64,000 nt of DNA from Psoroptes ovis (lineage: Eukaryota > Arthropoda > Arachnida > Sarcoptiformes > Psoroptidae). Numbering within the stretch: the stretch's first letter is position 1; the number at the start of each line of letters is the position of its first letter. The notes under the pieces were generated by a model. The model was not told the DNA's origin. It was given only the letters and a program-made list of their open reading frames with translations, and ran no database searches. This document shows positions 46,944-60,107 of this stretch, one piece after another. The translations under genes and the position numbers were made by a program. The DNA lies in NCBI GenBank assembly GCA_002943765.1, contig PQWQ01000040.1, positions 124,001 to 188,000 of the forward strand, written 5' to 3'.

Positions 46944-47919
46944 TTGACGATGTATTTTTTCGATTTTTTCAAAAATTTCCACGTACTATAACCTCAGATT
47001 TTTTCGAAATTTTCAAAAATTTTGACGATGGATAGCCTTAGATTTTTTCGAAAAATTCGAAAATTTTGACGATAGATAGCCTTAGATTTTTTCGAAATTT
47101 TCAAAAATTTTGAGGATGGATAGCCTTAGATTTTTTCGATTTTTTCAAAAATTTCCACGTACTATAGCCTTAGATTTTTTCGAAATTTTCAAAAATTTTG
47201 ACGATAGACAGCCTTAGATTTTTTCGAAAAATTCGAAAATTTCCACGTACTATAACCTTAGATTTTTTCGAAAAATTCAAAAATTTTGACGATGGATAGC
47301 CTTAGATTTTTTCGAAAAATTCGAAAATTTTGACGATGGATAGCCTTAGATTTTTTCGAAATTTTCAAAAATTTTGAGGATGGATAGCCTTAGATTTTTT
47401 CGATTTTTTCAAAAATTTCCACGTACTATAGCCTTAGATTTTTTCGAAAAAACCAAAAATTTTGACGATGGATAGCCTTAGATTTTTTCGAAATTTTCAA
47501 AAATTTTGACGATAGATAGCCTTAGATTTTTTCGATTTTTTCAAAAATTTCCACGTACTATAGCCTTAGATTTTTTCGAAAAAACCAAAAATTTTGACGA
47601 TGGATAGCCTTAGATTTTTTCGATTTTTTCAAAAATTTCCACGTACTATAGCCTTAGATTTTTTCGATTTTTTGAAAAATTTTGACGATGGATAGCCTTA
47701 GATTTTTTCGAAAAATTCGAAAATTTCCACGTACTATAACCTTAGATTTTTTCGAAATTTTCAAAAATTTTGACGATGGATAGCCTTAGATTTTTTCAAA
47801 ATTTTCAAAAATTTCATCGATGTATAGCCTTAGATTTTTTCGATTTTTCGAAAAATTTCATCGATGTATAACCTTAGATTTTTTCGATTTTTTGAAAAAT
47901 TTCCACGTACTATAACCTC
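46944..47919. repeat. 44-bp tandem satellite, about 22 units
   Basis: The unit starts GCCTTAGATTTTTTCGAAAT and ends with one of several tails: TTTGACGATGGATA (most common), TTTGAGGATGGATA, TTTCCACGTACTATA or TTTCATCGATGTATA. Variation sits mainly in the middle (GAAATTTTC, GATTTTTTC, GAAAAATTC, GAAAAAACC) and in the tail. The series CACGTAC, GACGAT, GACGAT, GAGGAT, CACGTAC occurs twice, showing higher-order duplication. It carries no open frame and lies between MTA and nidogen. Confidence 0.9.
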
Positions 47920-47985
47920 ACAAAAATTCTATTTTTCAGAGAAAAATATTTCTATGATTTCAATAAAATATTCTTTGCTCATTTA
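47920..47985. repeat. Right flanking direct repeat of the satellite
   Basis: A near copy of 46863-46929, sharing ATTTTTCAGAGAAAAATATT and the following AATAAAATATTCT block, with a few substitutions. Confidence 0.65.
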
Positions 47986-48411
47986 TCTTAATACAATTAA
48001 ATCGACTGGTCGTGTCATATCCACTATTCAACGTTGTTGACAAGGCTTATTTCATGAGAAAAAAATTTGATTTACATCAAATAATACCAATTAAATATAT
48101 CCGTTTCTTTAAGAAAATTGAAAAGATTGTCGTTCGTTGATAAGAAATGAAAAACGACGAAAAAAATTTCCATGTTTGTTTAACACATTAAAAAATCGAA
48201 TTAAATCAATATTTGATCTGTTTGATTTGGTAAACAAATGTTCAGCAAATTTTTGATCGATGGCGATTGATACAACGAGAGGCGGTCGTGGCAATAGTAT
48301 CCATCGCAACAATCGCAAATCTTATTAATGACCATAAATAAATAATTTTTCATGATTGATTCGTCGATCGATGATTGTGATTGTTCATTTCGTTTCGATT
48401 AAGACATTAGC

Positions 48412-51400
48412 ATGGTGGAAAAAATGTTGAATTACATTTCAATACGTTTTATATTAATATTAACATTATTACCATTGAATATTAATGTATTATATGGATT
48501 AAAAATTGAAGAATTTTATCCATACGGTGAATCGGTTGATGATCTATTACCAAAAGAATCTGATTCATTTAAAGAAATAAATTTATCAATACCAATATCA
48601 TATTATCAAACACTGTATCAAACAATATTCGTCAATGATAATGGACTTGTATCGTTTTTAAAAGAAATACCAATCTATTATAATGCACAATTTCCATTAC
48701 AATATCCATTCATTGCGGTTATGTATTCAAATGTTGATATTCGCAATGCTGGTAATATATTTTATCGTGAAACAAAAGAATCATCATTGCTAAAACGTGC
48801 CGATGATGATATTCGAAAGTATTTCCGAAATGGTCAAAATTTTCGTACACAAAGTTTATTCATCACCACATGGGATCGTGTTGGTCGTTTTGAAAAATTA
48901 TCCGATCTAGTATGTATCATATTTAGGAGTGTTTCCATAATCCATTAATATCATTTGATTCGATTCAATTCACAGGTAAACACTGTACAATTGGTGATTG
49001 CATCGAACGGTACCGATAGTTATGCATTTATATTATATTTAGATAATGGTATTCAATGGTTAACTGGTCATGATAATATTGAATATTCACAACATGCAAT
49101 GACACAAGCTGGTTTCATGTCGAATGAAAATCGTCATTATATTATGCCTGGATCCGGTACTGAACAGGTGAAAAATTTTCCAAGGTAAAGTATCATATTT
49201 TAAATTGATTGATCTTCATTCTTAATCATATCTTACAATGATAATCGATTAGAATGTCAAATGTAAATCGTCCCGGTATGTTTGCATATCAAATCGGTAA
49301 CACTGGTTACGGGGACATCGTTCAGCCAGATATGTTGGATGAAATACCAGATATTGAAACATGTTCGAATGTTATACGCTTTCCATGTTTGCCATCGGCC
49401 GATTGTATTGATTATCCGACCGGTATTTGTTGCCGTTGTCGGTCAGGTTATTTTGGTAATGGCCGCAATTGTTTGCCCGAAAGTATGTTACTTATTTGAT
49501 TTTGAGTTTAATTTTCTTATAATCATATTTTCAATCTTCTTAAGATAAAAATATTCAAATCAACGGCAAGATTAGTGGTGAAATAAATAATGTTAAATTA
49601 GGTGAACAAAATATCATTAGTTTTTATGTGGAAACCAAAGATGGCAGAGTTTATTCCAGTATCAATTCAATATTACCCGATTTAGGATATGATCTTCAAT
49701 CATTGTTGATTGCATTAGGTCATGTTTGTGGTTGGTTATTTGCTAAACGGCTGAACAATGATGATACACCGAATGGTTTTCAATTGACTGGCGGTAAATT
49801 TAATCGTAGTGTAGATCTCGTATTTCAACAAACTGGCCATCATACAATTATTCGTGAACAATATCTTGGTCTTGATGTATTCAATGTACTTGGTATTAAG
49901 GTGGATGTACGCGGGACACTACCGACAATACCAAGCGGAACGGCATTACATATGGATGATTATAAAATGGAATTCACCAAAGTATCACCTGGTGTATTGA
50001 AATCACGTATGACAGTCGCGTTTAATTATGGCCCAAACACGCTGGATATGCCAATGACAATTGATCAAACAATTACTTATGATGAATGTATACATGAAGT
50101 TAATGCTAATTATTTGAATCAAAATCAATCACAGCCATCGAGCAGTAGCCGATTGAATATAATACGCAATCATATTCAATATGATGAAAAAAATCAGGCG
50201 ACAAGATATGCATTTTTCGAATCACACATCACCAAATTATCTGATCATAATGATCCATGTACATCAATCCAATGTAATCAATTCAGTACATGTATGGTTG
50301 AAGGTGATGATTATCGTTGTATTTGTAATCGTGGTTTTGAACCATTGTATCAACCAAATGAATTGATTATTGATCAAAAACGTCCAACATGTGTCGGTAA
50401 GTATTTGCATTCAATCGTGTTGAGCTATTTGCGATAATTAAATGTCCAATCTTCACTTAGATATCGATGAATGTCGTACTAGACGTGTTTGCGATATAAA
50501 TGCATTATGTTCAAATGAATTGGGCAGTTTTCGTTGCCAGTGTTATGAAGGTTATGTTGGTGATGGTTTCAATTGTCGTCCGTTTGAATTACCCGTTGAA
50601 AATGAATGCGATAATATTGAATGTGGACCAAATTCCGAATGTTTACCAACCAAAAATCTTGGACCACGTTGTATTTGTAAAGATGGATATTATGGTGATG
50701 GTATTCATTGTGAAAAATTGCGTAACGATATTGAAGATTGCCGTACGTTGCCAATTTGCGATATGAATGCTGAATGCAAGGCTAATCGTTTACTTGGCCG
50801 TCATATGTGCATATGTAAAGCCGGTTATCGTGGTGATGGTATTGTTTGTACGGAAGAATCGGAATCATGTGAAAAATTGAATAATTGCGGCATAAATGCT
50901 GAATGTATCTCGGATGAACAAAGTAATTATAATTATTATTGTTCATGTAAAGAAGGATATGTCGGTGATGGCTACACTTGCATTGCTGAAATCAATTCTG
51001 ATGATTGTAATATGTTGAATAATTGCCATCGAAATGCTGTTTGTGAATTGGACATGGAAATGAAAACATATCAATGTCAATGTAAAAATGGTTTCACTGG
51101 TGATGGCTATAAATGTATTAATTCATCATTCGTTAGCCCTTGTAATGGTTTGGAAGGATGTTCACCGAACGCTGATTGTGTTTTCGATTCGACAATGGGC
51201 ACCAATGTTTGCCGATGTCGTTCGGGTTTTGTCGGTAATGGTGTACAATGTAATCCGAGTAATATTTGTCAACCGAACGATAATAATTGTCATCCAAATG
51301 CATCATGTGTATTCAATGATATTACAATGAAACATGAATGTCAATGTAATCTTGGCTATTATGGTGATGGTATCCGATGTATGATTGATGAAAATATTGA

Positions 51401-52718
51401 TTGTAGTATTGTCAATAATTGTGATGCAAATGCCACTTGTATTATTGATCCATTAGCATATCCATTGCGGTATTATTGTAAATGTAATGCCGGTTTCATT
51501 GGTGATGGTAAACAATGTAAGAAATTCATTTCATGTAATCAATTGAACACGTGCGATGTTAAAGCTGAATGTATTTACGATACAATCGAACAATCATATC
51601 GTTGTCATTGTATTAATGGTTTCGTTGGTGATGGATATTCATGTCGACCACTACGTTCATGTCGTGATGATCGATTTATTTGTGATCGAGATGCTGAATG
51701 TTTGTATGATGATAACCGAAGAGATTTTCATTGTCAATGTCATTACGGGTTTATTGGTGATGGTTATCAATGTGCACCAGTACCAAACATTGAAGGTGAT
51801 TATATTTTATTTGCACAAGGCATGAGTGTATTACGTATGCCATTAGAATCATCGAATAATGAAACGGCCGAAGGTTCACTATTGTTCATAAGATCAGATC
51901 AAACAATCGTTGCCATTGATATCGATTGTTTGACTGGTTTCATTTATTGGACCGATATGATCAAAGGAAACATTCATAAAGCGACCAATAATGGTTCATC
52001 AGCTGAAATCATATTGGAAGGTTTTACAAGTGCACCAGAAGGTATTGCCATCGATTGGGTTAGCCGAAACATTTATTGGACCGATTCATTCAAGCGATCG
52101 ATTGAGGTGGCAAATATTGAAGGAACATTACAAAAAACATTGATCGATACCGATCTGTTCAATCCACGTGGTATTGCTGTACATCCAGGTACAGGAAAAT
52201 TATATTGGACCGATTGGAATCGTCAATCGCCAAAAATTGAATATTCAGACCTTGATGGTAAACATCGTAACATATTGATTGATAAAGACTTGAAATTACC
52301 AAATAATTTGGCCATCGATTATGATCGTTATGAATTATGTTGGACCGATGCAGGATTAGAACGCATTGAATGTATTCATTTGATGAGTTTTGTACGTCGT
52401 GTTGTCTATACACAAGCATTATATCCATTTGATTTGACCATTTCAAATCAAAACATTTATTGGACTGATTGGAAAACAAAAACAATACATGAAATTAATC
52501 GAAATGGTGGCCAGGCTAAAGCATTAGAAATACCATTAGGTGGTCATGGTTCATTGTATGGCTTGGTTGCTGTACCTAAACACTGTCCACGTATTTCAAA
52601 TGCATGTGCCGTAGGCAATGGTGGCTGTAAACATCTTTGCTTGCCAAACACTCATGGACGTTCATGTGTTTGTCCTGATAATGCTTACCATGAAGAAGAT
52701 ATTTGTAATGAAATTTAA
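48412..52718 (+). CDS. Ndg: Nidogen (entactin), five exons
   Basis: A secreted basement-membrane glycoprotein linking laminin, collagen IV and perlecan. Exons are 48412-48909, 48976-49184, 49253-49482, 49545-50396 and 50461-52718, all in phase, 1348 residues. A hydrophobic signal peptide lies near residues 10-29. The NIDO domain follows (FYPYGESVDDLLPKES, then QLVIASNGTDSYAF), an EGF-like module, the G2 beta-barrel (INGKISGEINNVKLGE), and a run of about eleven EGF modules with repeated CxCxxGYxGDGxxC signatures, the first of them a calcium-binding DIDECRTRRVC. Then comes an LDLR-type six-bladed propeller with five clear YWTD or CWTD repeats (FIYWTDM, NIYWTDS, LYWTDWN, LCWTDAG, IYWTDWK) and a last EGF (CAVGNGGCKHLC). 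No thyroglobulin type-1 domain is seen. The first ATG was chosen; a second lies four codons later. Confidence 0.95.
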
Positions 52719-52841
52719 TAACAGAAAAAATAATGAACTTGAATATTTTCACACACACAGTATTTTCAAACATTTATATCACTTTGACATTTAATCATCA
52801 ATTTTGAGTAATGATTTTTTCTGAATATTTTACATTAAAAT
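52719..52841. other. Convergent 3' ends of nidogen and RTRAF genes
   Basis: Only 123 bp separate the two stop codons. It is AT-rich, without a perfect AATAAA for nidogen that I can point to. Confidence 0.5.
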
Positions 52842-53695
52842 TTATCGACCAACTTGTCCAAGTGATGAATCAGTTTTTGGATTAGCTGTCATTGATTGAA
52901 CATGAACAATTGCATCGTTAATTTCAGTTTGTAATTCACGTAAATCTTTAATGTACAACAGCCGTATAACGTTTGCACAACGATTAACAATTGGATCATA
53001 TTTTGATTTTTGAGAATATCGCATATTCAAAATAGTTTCTTCAACTTTTGGTGCCATTTTTTGTTTTTTAATATCTCTACCATTATTATCATCATTATCA
53101 TCGATATCCATCGGTTGTTGATCCAATCGAGATTGTTTACGTAATTTTCGTAATAATAGCGTTATAGCATGTAAAGTAATCAATGGTTCTTGTTCATAAT
53201 ACGGGATATTTAACAATTTTGCCAATTTCCGAAGTTCATTTTGAAATTCATTCGAATTTACATCTAAATTATCATATTCATTCATATGTTGTTGTTGTTC
53301 ATGATGATTATAAAGATTCGAAATGTCCATCGGTGACATTTGCATTTGTGATCGTAAATCTTCCATTTCATAACGTAATGCAATGTCTAATATAAAATCT
53401 AATTGTAATTTACGATCATTGGCGGGGCCTTTGTAATTGATTGCATCTAAATATTTACGATATGAATCGCTCCAATTTTTCGAGCCAGCAAGTAATGATG
53501 CACGATCATCGGGTGGATATCGGCGTATTTTCATACTTTCAATCCAATATACGATGTTTTGAAATTCTGAATCATCTGTTCAAACAAAATAAACACATAT
53601 CAATAAAACAATTCACAAATCAAACAAAATCACTTACCATCAACATTGATCGATGGACGATCATATTGTAAGGTCAATAATTTTCGTTCAAACAT
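52842..53695 (-). CDS. RTRAF / CLE (C14orf166) RNA-associated protein, two exons
   Basis: RTRAF works with the tRNA ligase complex and with RNA polymerase II in RNA transcription, splicing and transport. Exons are 53695-53638 and 53575-52842. The 62-bp GTAAGT...CAG intron is in phase, giving 263 residues, close to the usual roughly 245. The N-terminus MFERKLLTLQYDRP matches the family, followed by EFQNIVYWIESMKIRRY. The end is diagnostic: IRLLYIKDLRELQTEINDAI and then a terminal PKTDSSLGQVGR. A Q/H/N-rich insert around the middle accounts for the extra length. Two GCGCCATCT motifs lie within about 190 bp upstream of the ATG. Confidence 0.93.
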
Positions 53696-54997
53696 TTTTC
53701 GACACTGAAATAACTGAAAAAAAGACTTAAAAATCAGATATTTGAATCAAAATTTTGAAAATTTTACATTGAAGAAAACACCGGGAGAAAACAAATGCTG
53801 AACCATGCTCATCGAATTGCGCCATCTTTCAAAACTTTAAAAAAAATTGATGACAAAACGTTCGAAAATTTTCTTTTATAGCGCCATCTGTCAATCAAAA
53901 ATTACGTTAAAGTATCAGTTGAAACCGACAATAGATGGCAGCATGCACTCCGTTATTTGAAAAAATCTTAAAAATTTTTTTAAAAACCAAATAATGATCA
54001 AGTGAAGTAAGAGGAATCTTGTCGAATTAGATCGGAGGAGATCGTAGAAATTCAGGCCACCACGGAACGTATCCGACGGAACCGGCTTGACCATTGCATT
54101 CGTTTGTTGACAGGTGACAACATTTGAAAACATCAGGAAATTTAATTTAAAAATTTCAAATTTCAAATCATTTTTAAATTTTTGGAAGTCTCAAAAATTT
54201 AATTAAAATTTCAAGGATCATTTGATAAAGCGACAAAAACAACAATAAAAAACCGACATTCACAGGCATTATTCATTCAAAATTTCAAACCCTTTTAACA
54301 CCAAAATGGAAGATAAATGAATGTATGACACAATTCATTATAAAGCATTATTCATTGTAAGCATTGAATGAATTAATGAAATCTAATGAAATCAAATAAT
54401 CAAAATCAGCCAAAAAATCTAATAATGATCACTAATATCCTTGGAAATTATTTACAAATTATCAATTTGTTATTATTGATTAATATATAAATCAAGATAT
54501 TTGTACATATATATATTCAATGATTATTGATTTTCGATTGATCAATTCATCGATTCAATCAATTATTGTACATCGAATTTCAAGTTCCGTTCATTTCATA
54601 TTATTCTAAGACTCAAATATTCACAGATTCATAGACTCAAAGACACTCAAAGACTCGTAGATACTCATGGACCTCATAGATATTCACCAGTTCGCAGAAA
54701 TTCAGCGAACCATAGACTGATACATTCTTCATTCATTCAAATACAAGGGTCCATATACATGGACCCCGAAATGTATTCACATAGATTTGAACAATATGAC
54801 GATGATAATGATGGAAATAACAACAATGAAACAACAACAACAGCATTAGTTTCCGGTACTCGGACATTTCCGTTGATCATCATCATCATTTGAATTGGAA
54901 TATTCACAAATATATGAATGTGTTTGTCTGTGTGTGTGTGTGTATGTGTCTATTAACATGTACCAATTGAATGTAAATGAATGAATGAATGCACTTA
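53696..54997. other. RTRAF 5' flank and intergenic DNA
   Basis: GCGCCATCTTT (about 53819), GCGCCATCTGT (53881) and ATAGATGGCA (about 53929) cluster upstream of RTRAF. At about 54605-54720 there is a degenerate run of AGACTCA/ATAGA-type units. A GT microsatellite lies near 54930. No gene is seen. Confidence 0.5.
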
Positions 54998-55077
54998 TTA
55001 GATTGTCCAAAAAGTTTTTGCCGATTATATCATAGGGAATTATGAGAAAATCGGCAAGAACTTATCGAACAATCTAA
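54998..55077. mobile_element. Miniature TA-flanked element, symmetric form
   Basis: TTAGATTGTCCAAAAAGTTT pairs imperfectly with AACTTATCGAACAATCTAA. The inner TTGCCGATTAT and AAAATCGGCAA blocks mirror each other. Confidence 0.75.
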
Positions 55078-58000
55078 AATTTTGGATAAAATCTATTTAT
55101 TTCAATTTCGATTCAATTCAAAACAGCAAGAAAACAATGAACGAAAACTAATGTGTATATTTCCAATTCATTTTTTCAATGCTTGAAATTATTGATAATC
55201 AATTGTATATTCATTCATTATTTATTACTCAATAATAATGAATGAATGAATGAATATGTGTGAAATATATTCATTGAAATATGTGTGTTTCATGGAATAT
55301 GTTTATGAAATATAAATAAAAATTTTTATAATTTTTATAAGTTTTAAGTTTATTATTTTGTTCACGAGATTATAAGTTTATTTTGATAAATTTGTTTTTG
55401 TTAATAATTTTGGTCATAATGATTTGACTATATTTTTAGTCATAATGATTTGATTTTAATATGACGACTTTTGAAATGTTTGATTAGAGTTTTTATATGA
55501 TTTGTGTTTTTGAAAATGTTTTAATAATTTTGTTTTGACTAATCAGTCGATTTAGCTATCGGATGTTTATGCATTTATGGAATTTATGATTTGAAATGGT
55601 CGGTATCTTTGTTGTTAAATGTAAACAAATTGTTCGGGAATGTTTTTAATTAAACAATTTCATCATGCAAAGGATGTTTATGTGATCTAGAAATATTTTT
55701 ACATTACATGTTCATGGAATATGCTTGAAGAATGTATGGGAATATGTGCTGAGATAATCGATAAGAAATCAATTATTCAATCAATCAATGAACGAAGCAT
55801 CCATTGATGTTATTTTGGCGAATATTTTCGAACATATTTCACCATGGTCATTGGCTATTGAAATATGAAAATTGAAATATGAAATCAGAAATGAAATCAT
55901 TGAATGTTTAAACCTTTACACTTAGAGGACAGTACCATAAACCTTGCGAGCTCTGCTTGGCCCTGAATTTGATTTTTGATTCGAAGACCGAATTCAGTTT
56001 GATTTAGGCAGAATTCGCGAATGAATTAGAAAGAGAATCGTATCGATTTCACTTTGTGAATGAAGGGGACCTTTCAAACGAAACAAGACATATAAGACAT
56101 TTATATTAATTCACAGAATCTTTCAAAGAAATGTACAAAACACAACACCAAAAATGGAACTAAGAATTGAAATATTCTCTAAGGTCAATTCGTATTAATG
56201 GAATAATGATGATGATGGAACAATATATGTTAAATGAAATGGTCAAATACAATACATTTACCATTGATTCTTGGGGACATTTACACCATCAAATTCATAC
56301 TCCATCATTCCTCGATAGATTCCTATTAGGCCATTTGTTTGTATTTATCATTTAATGAGTATAATTAATAACACCAAAGGCCATTGTAAATTAACGCTTG
56401 GACCATGGAACCATTGACTTATTTCCTCACCATTAGGTTCTTACAAGGAAATACAAAATATAAATGATGGAAATAATGGAAATATTATACGATTACATTA
56501 TGTCTTAATGTGTATTTGGACTAATGTAATGAACTTATGTGTGGGTTTTCTGGGACAAACATTTCAATTTCAAATGCAAAATTCATGATGAATTTACACC
56601 TAAATTACTTTGGGAATTTCGTAACCGATTCCTTGTGGAAAACCCGTAGAAAAAGTTATATTCAAAGGTAGCACGAAATTATATGTAAGAGATTAACCTC
56701 ATATGAAGTAGTATAAATATGGATAAGAGGGTAAGAACGAACCATTTTTTCCCCGAAGAAAGCAAAATCCATCACACACATAAATCTCCTTTTGAAGATT
56801 AAGACCCTTTTCTCAGGTGTCGTTATGAATACATTACCAGCAGCTAATGCAAATGATAAGGTGGCTTACACCATACTACTGAAGCCATAGATTCCTTTGG
56901 CTCCTGAAAGCATCGGTGATTAGCCAAGATTTTGAGAATGCAAACTCATCAACGATTCTTGGAACGAATCACATTGGAAAGATACGAGAATTGTGGATTC
57001 TTGGCAGTGTAATTCCATTGAAAAATTGAATTTAAAATTCAAAATGGAAGGAACAACAACAACAAAGAATTTACATTTTTAATTTTGAATTTAAATTCAT
57101 TTAAATTGAATTCAAATATTCAAAGAATTCATTTTAAAAATATATTTAAGAATTTCGAAATTTTGGAATTTCTTCATGACCCTGGTTCGTGGGGCCCGAG
57201 AATAGAAATAATCTTTGGAAAAAATTTCTTGAAAATTTTTTCAAAAAATAAAAAAATAAAAATAAAATGCCTTAGGGTCATTTTTAAAGAAAAAAAACAA
57301 TTTTTATTAAATCAAAATCAAACAAATCGAATCAACCAAACCGATCGAATCTGAATAGCCGCGTAAACATCTATTCCGTCAATCAAAATATATATTTGAC
57401 CTAAATAAATCGAAAAATTTTAATTCTTTCGGACCTTTGCAGCCCATGGAAAGCCTACGACTAGTAGAATCGAGCTCTCAAAATTGCCAACAAATCGATT
57501 TGGACTTGAATTCTTAGGAAAACTTTTCGGGAAGAATCAAAGAAATTTTTTGAGAAAAAATTCTCAAGAAATTTCCCAAGAAATTTAATAAATTCTTGAC
57601 AAAAATTCTTGGTGCAAAAATTCTTCGATCCTTGATGGCTTCCAGGGAACGCCGGACATCAACATGGACATTATCAACATGGACATCATCAATTACCACT
57701 GAATGTGTAGGCCCAAAAAAAAAACATTTGAAAAATGATTGACACATACACTTAAAGTATCGAACATATTGTCCATGGATACATCCATATACTCATGAAT
57801 ATATATATTAGCAAATTGACACATTAAATTGTGGAAAATTTTCGAAAAAATTTTTATTGTTGTTTCTCACTGTGAAGACCTTTGAAATTCCTGGGAACCC
57901 TTTAAGAAAAATAGTCGAACACACAAGGGTTTAGCGACCCTATTTGTGAATCGAAGCTCCTTGCAATTTTATCAGATCATATGGACGAATGATTTCTGGG

Positions 58001-58337
58001 CTAAAATCTGGCTGAAATCATTGGAATCTCGTGAAATCATTGAAATCATTTATGGTTCAATGAATCATTGGTGGCGATATCATCATCAGCCTCATCACCA
58101 TTAATATCATCAGACTCATCATTAACATTATCATCATTATCATCATCACCATTATCTTCTTTTGATGATGATCATCGTTTATAGATTAACAATAAGGCTA
58201 TAAAGGGTTATGTAATCACATCTATGAATGTGATATGTGAGTGTGTGTGTAAATTCTTCAAAATCATTAGCGAAATCGTCGTCTATCAGAGTGGTGTGTG
58301 TATGCGGAGAGAAACTTTTCGAAAAAGTTTTTTTCTA
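55078..58337. other. Gene-poor region
   Basis: AT-rich DNA with a few blocks of less biased composition (about 55910-57000). Open frames such as 56167-56355 and 57085-57354 lack any recognisable motif. ATC/ATT triplet runs occur at 58080-58180. Nothing further is supported. Confidence 0.5.
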
Positions 58338-58420
58338 TTATGTTGTCCTATAAGTTCTTGCCGTTTTTCGAATGAAAAAAAGGTGTAAAAAAAACGGCAA
58401 CGACTTATGGGACAACCTAA
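58338..58420. mobile_element. Miniature element, class B
   Basis: TTATGTTGTCCTATAAGTTC pairs with GACTTATGGGACAACCTAA. The inner TTGCCGTTTTTCG and AAAACGGCAA blocks form a stem with an A-rich loop. TA flanks are present. Confidence 0.8.
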
Positions 58421-60107
58421 TATTTGCTTTGAATCATTCATCCATACATTCAATGATTTCAATCATTAAATGTAACAATTTTGGCTGTGGAAAAAACTTT
58501 TAATTTTCGGGAAAATTTCCATCAAAAAATGGCTACACGAAAGCCATTTGTAGAAGAAGTTACACACTGAAAATTAGCTGAAAAGTTTTTTTTTGTGGCT
58601 AAAAAAATTAAAAATTTTCGAAATTATTTCTTTTCGACTGAAAATTGCCCAAGGCAATCATGATGATGATTTTTTTCTCGGAAAGTTTCTCTTGGAATTT
58701 TAGGGTTTTTTTGCGAGGAAAAATTTCCCATCAAAACGACCCTGGTGAAGGCAGAATCGGGTAGAAACCGAAACAGCGCCATGGCGCCCCTGCGCATTCT
58801 GAGTCGATTCTCCTCGATTTCTTCGTTTTTTTCTTCCCAGTTTTCTCCAGATCGTCGATTCGATTACATCGTCGATTGTGTATTGATCTGTGGAATCAAT
58901 TTTCGAGAATTACAAACAAACTTATTTGACATTTTTTTGGATTTCGGAGCAAATTCATGTCCCCTGAAATGTCAATCATCAAATGGCAGCAACCGGCTTG
59001 TTTTTGTTTTCGATTTTCTAGGAAGATTTTCTGCATTTTCGGGAACCTCGGGACTGCTTTCGCTCGAAATACACCCTTGGATGCACATACCCGACCATGT
59101 GGGCCCGATCGGGTGCAATAGTAACACTGTATATTTCTATGTTCTATTTTCAATCATCGATCTGGTTGTTTCAATCAATTGTTTGTCTTTGAACCCTTAA
59201 AAAAAAATTGTCGACATGAAATCGCCCGATTCGTTTTCGGCGACGAAGAATATTCTTAGAGGGAATATTTTCCCGAGACAAAACAATATTCTTAGATCTC
59301 GGAAAGAATATTGCCATTCACATCAATGATATTCAGTGCCGAGTGTATGAACATGTCAATTTTTTTTTTTTTTTTGGATACTTTCCCATTGTTTGCATCC
59401 ATTGATTGTATCAAAGATACGAATAATAAGATGATGAAAATGTCAAAAATTTCTTTGAAAATTTCTTTAAAATTCAAAAGAATTCAAAGAATACGTACAG
59501 AGTATACATGCAGAATATACACATGGAATTCATTGAATTTCCAAGAATTTCAAAGAATACACACAGAATTTGAAAAAATTCAAAGCCGAATCCGAATTTG
59601 ATAAATCACAATTCACGAATTTTGATTTTTCGATACATATCGGAATGTTTATGTGCATAGATAATGTATTGATGCGTTTGATGCAGGCGTTTTGGTCTCA
59701 GTCAGTTCAAAAGGTTCAGTGACACGTTGATGATCTTTTGGGCGATTGATACATTGATTCACTCCCGTGTATGCCATACCACTGCATCCATCCACCGACA
59801 AGCGAATTCAGTCGAAATATTTCCGTGTGAGTGATTCGGGAAAAATTGACGGAAATTTCACCAAAGAAATTACACCAAAAACTAGACAAATTCAATTAGT
59901 AAATTCATTACAGCAAATAATAATCAGTAGTAATCATGCAGCCTTTTGCACTCGTCGGGCGCCTATGGAGCACCATTGGATTAGGAATAGCGAGTGGAAA
60001 AATGTGTATGCAAAGGATTCATGTGATAAATAATGATTATCGATGAATTAATTGATTGAATAGAAATAAATAATAATAGTAATAATCATAATAATAATAA
60101 TAGTAAT
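58421..60107. other. Gene-poor region
   Basis: Apart from the low-support frame at 58745-59200, this holds poly(T) runs (59360) and imperfect AAGAATTCA-type repeats (about 59470-59590). Nothing else is supported. Confidence 0.45.
58745..59200 (+). CDS. Unidentified open frame, low support
   Basis: The frame is about 150 codons, opening at a GTG; the first ATG lies about a dozen codons in (MAPLRILSRF). It is rich in Ser and Phe with a hydrophobic C-terminal third. I recognise no domain. The block is less AT-rich than its surroundings and has an 86-codon open frame on the other strand, so it may be a decayed gene, an exon, or a composition effect. Confidence 0.2.
   Translation: MKAESGRNRNSAMAPLRILSRFSSISSFFSSQFSPDRRFDYIVDCVLICGINFRELQTNLFDIFLDFGANSCPLKCQSSNGSNRLVFVFDFLGRFSAFSGTSGLLSLEIHPWMHIPDHVGPIGCNSNTVYFYVLFSIIDLVVSINCLSLNP

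Noticed and set aside
46944..47919. Regularly repeated 44-bp units resembling a CRISPR array
   Set aside because: Units are contiguous and vary throughout, with no distinction between constant repeats and unique spacers. The genome is eukaryotic, so it is a satellite.
48109..48318. Minus-strand frame upstream of nidogen
   Set aside because: 69 codons, no motif, and it overlaps the likely nidogen promoter and leader.
58745..59200. 151-codon open frame as a real gene
   Set aside because: It opens at GTG, shows no recognisable domain, and overlaps an open frame on the opposite strand. Listed only as a low-confidence entry.
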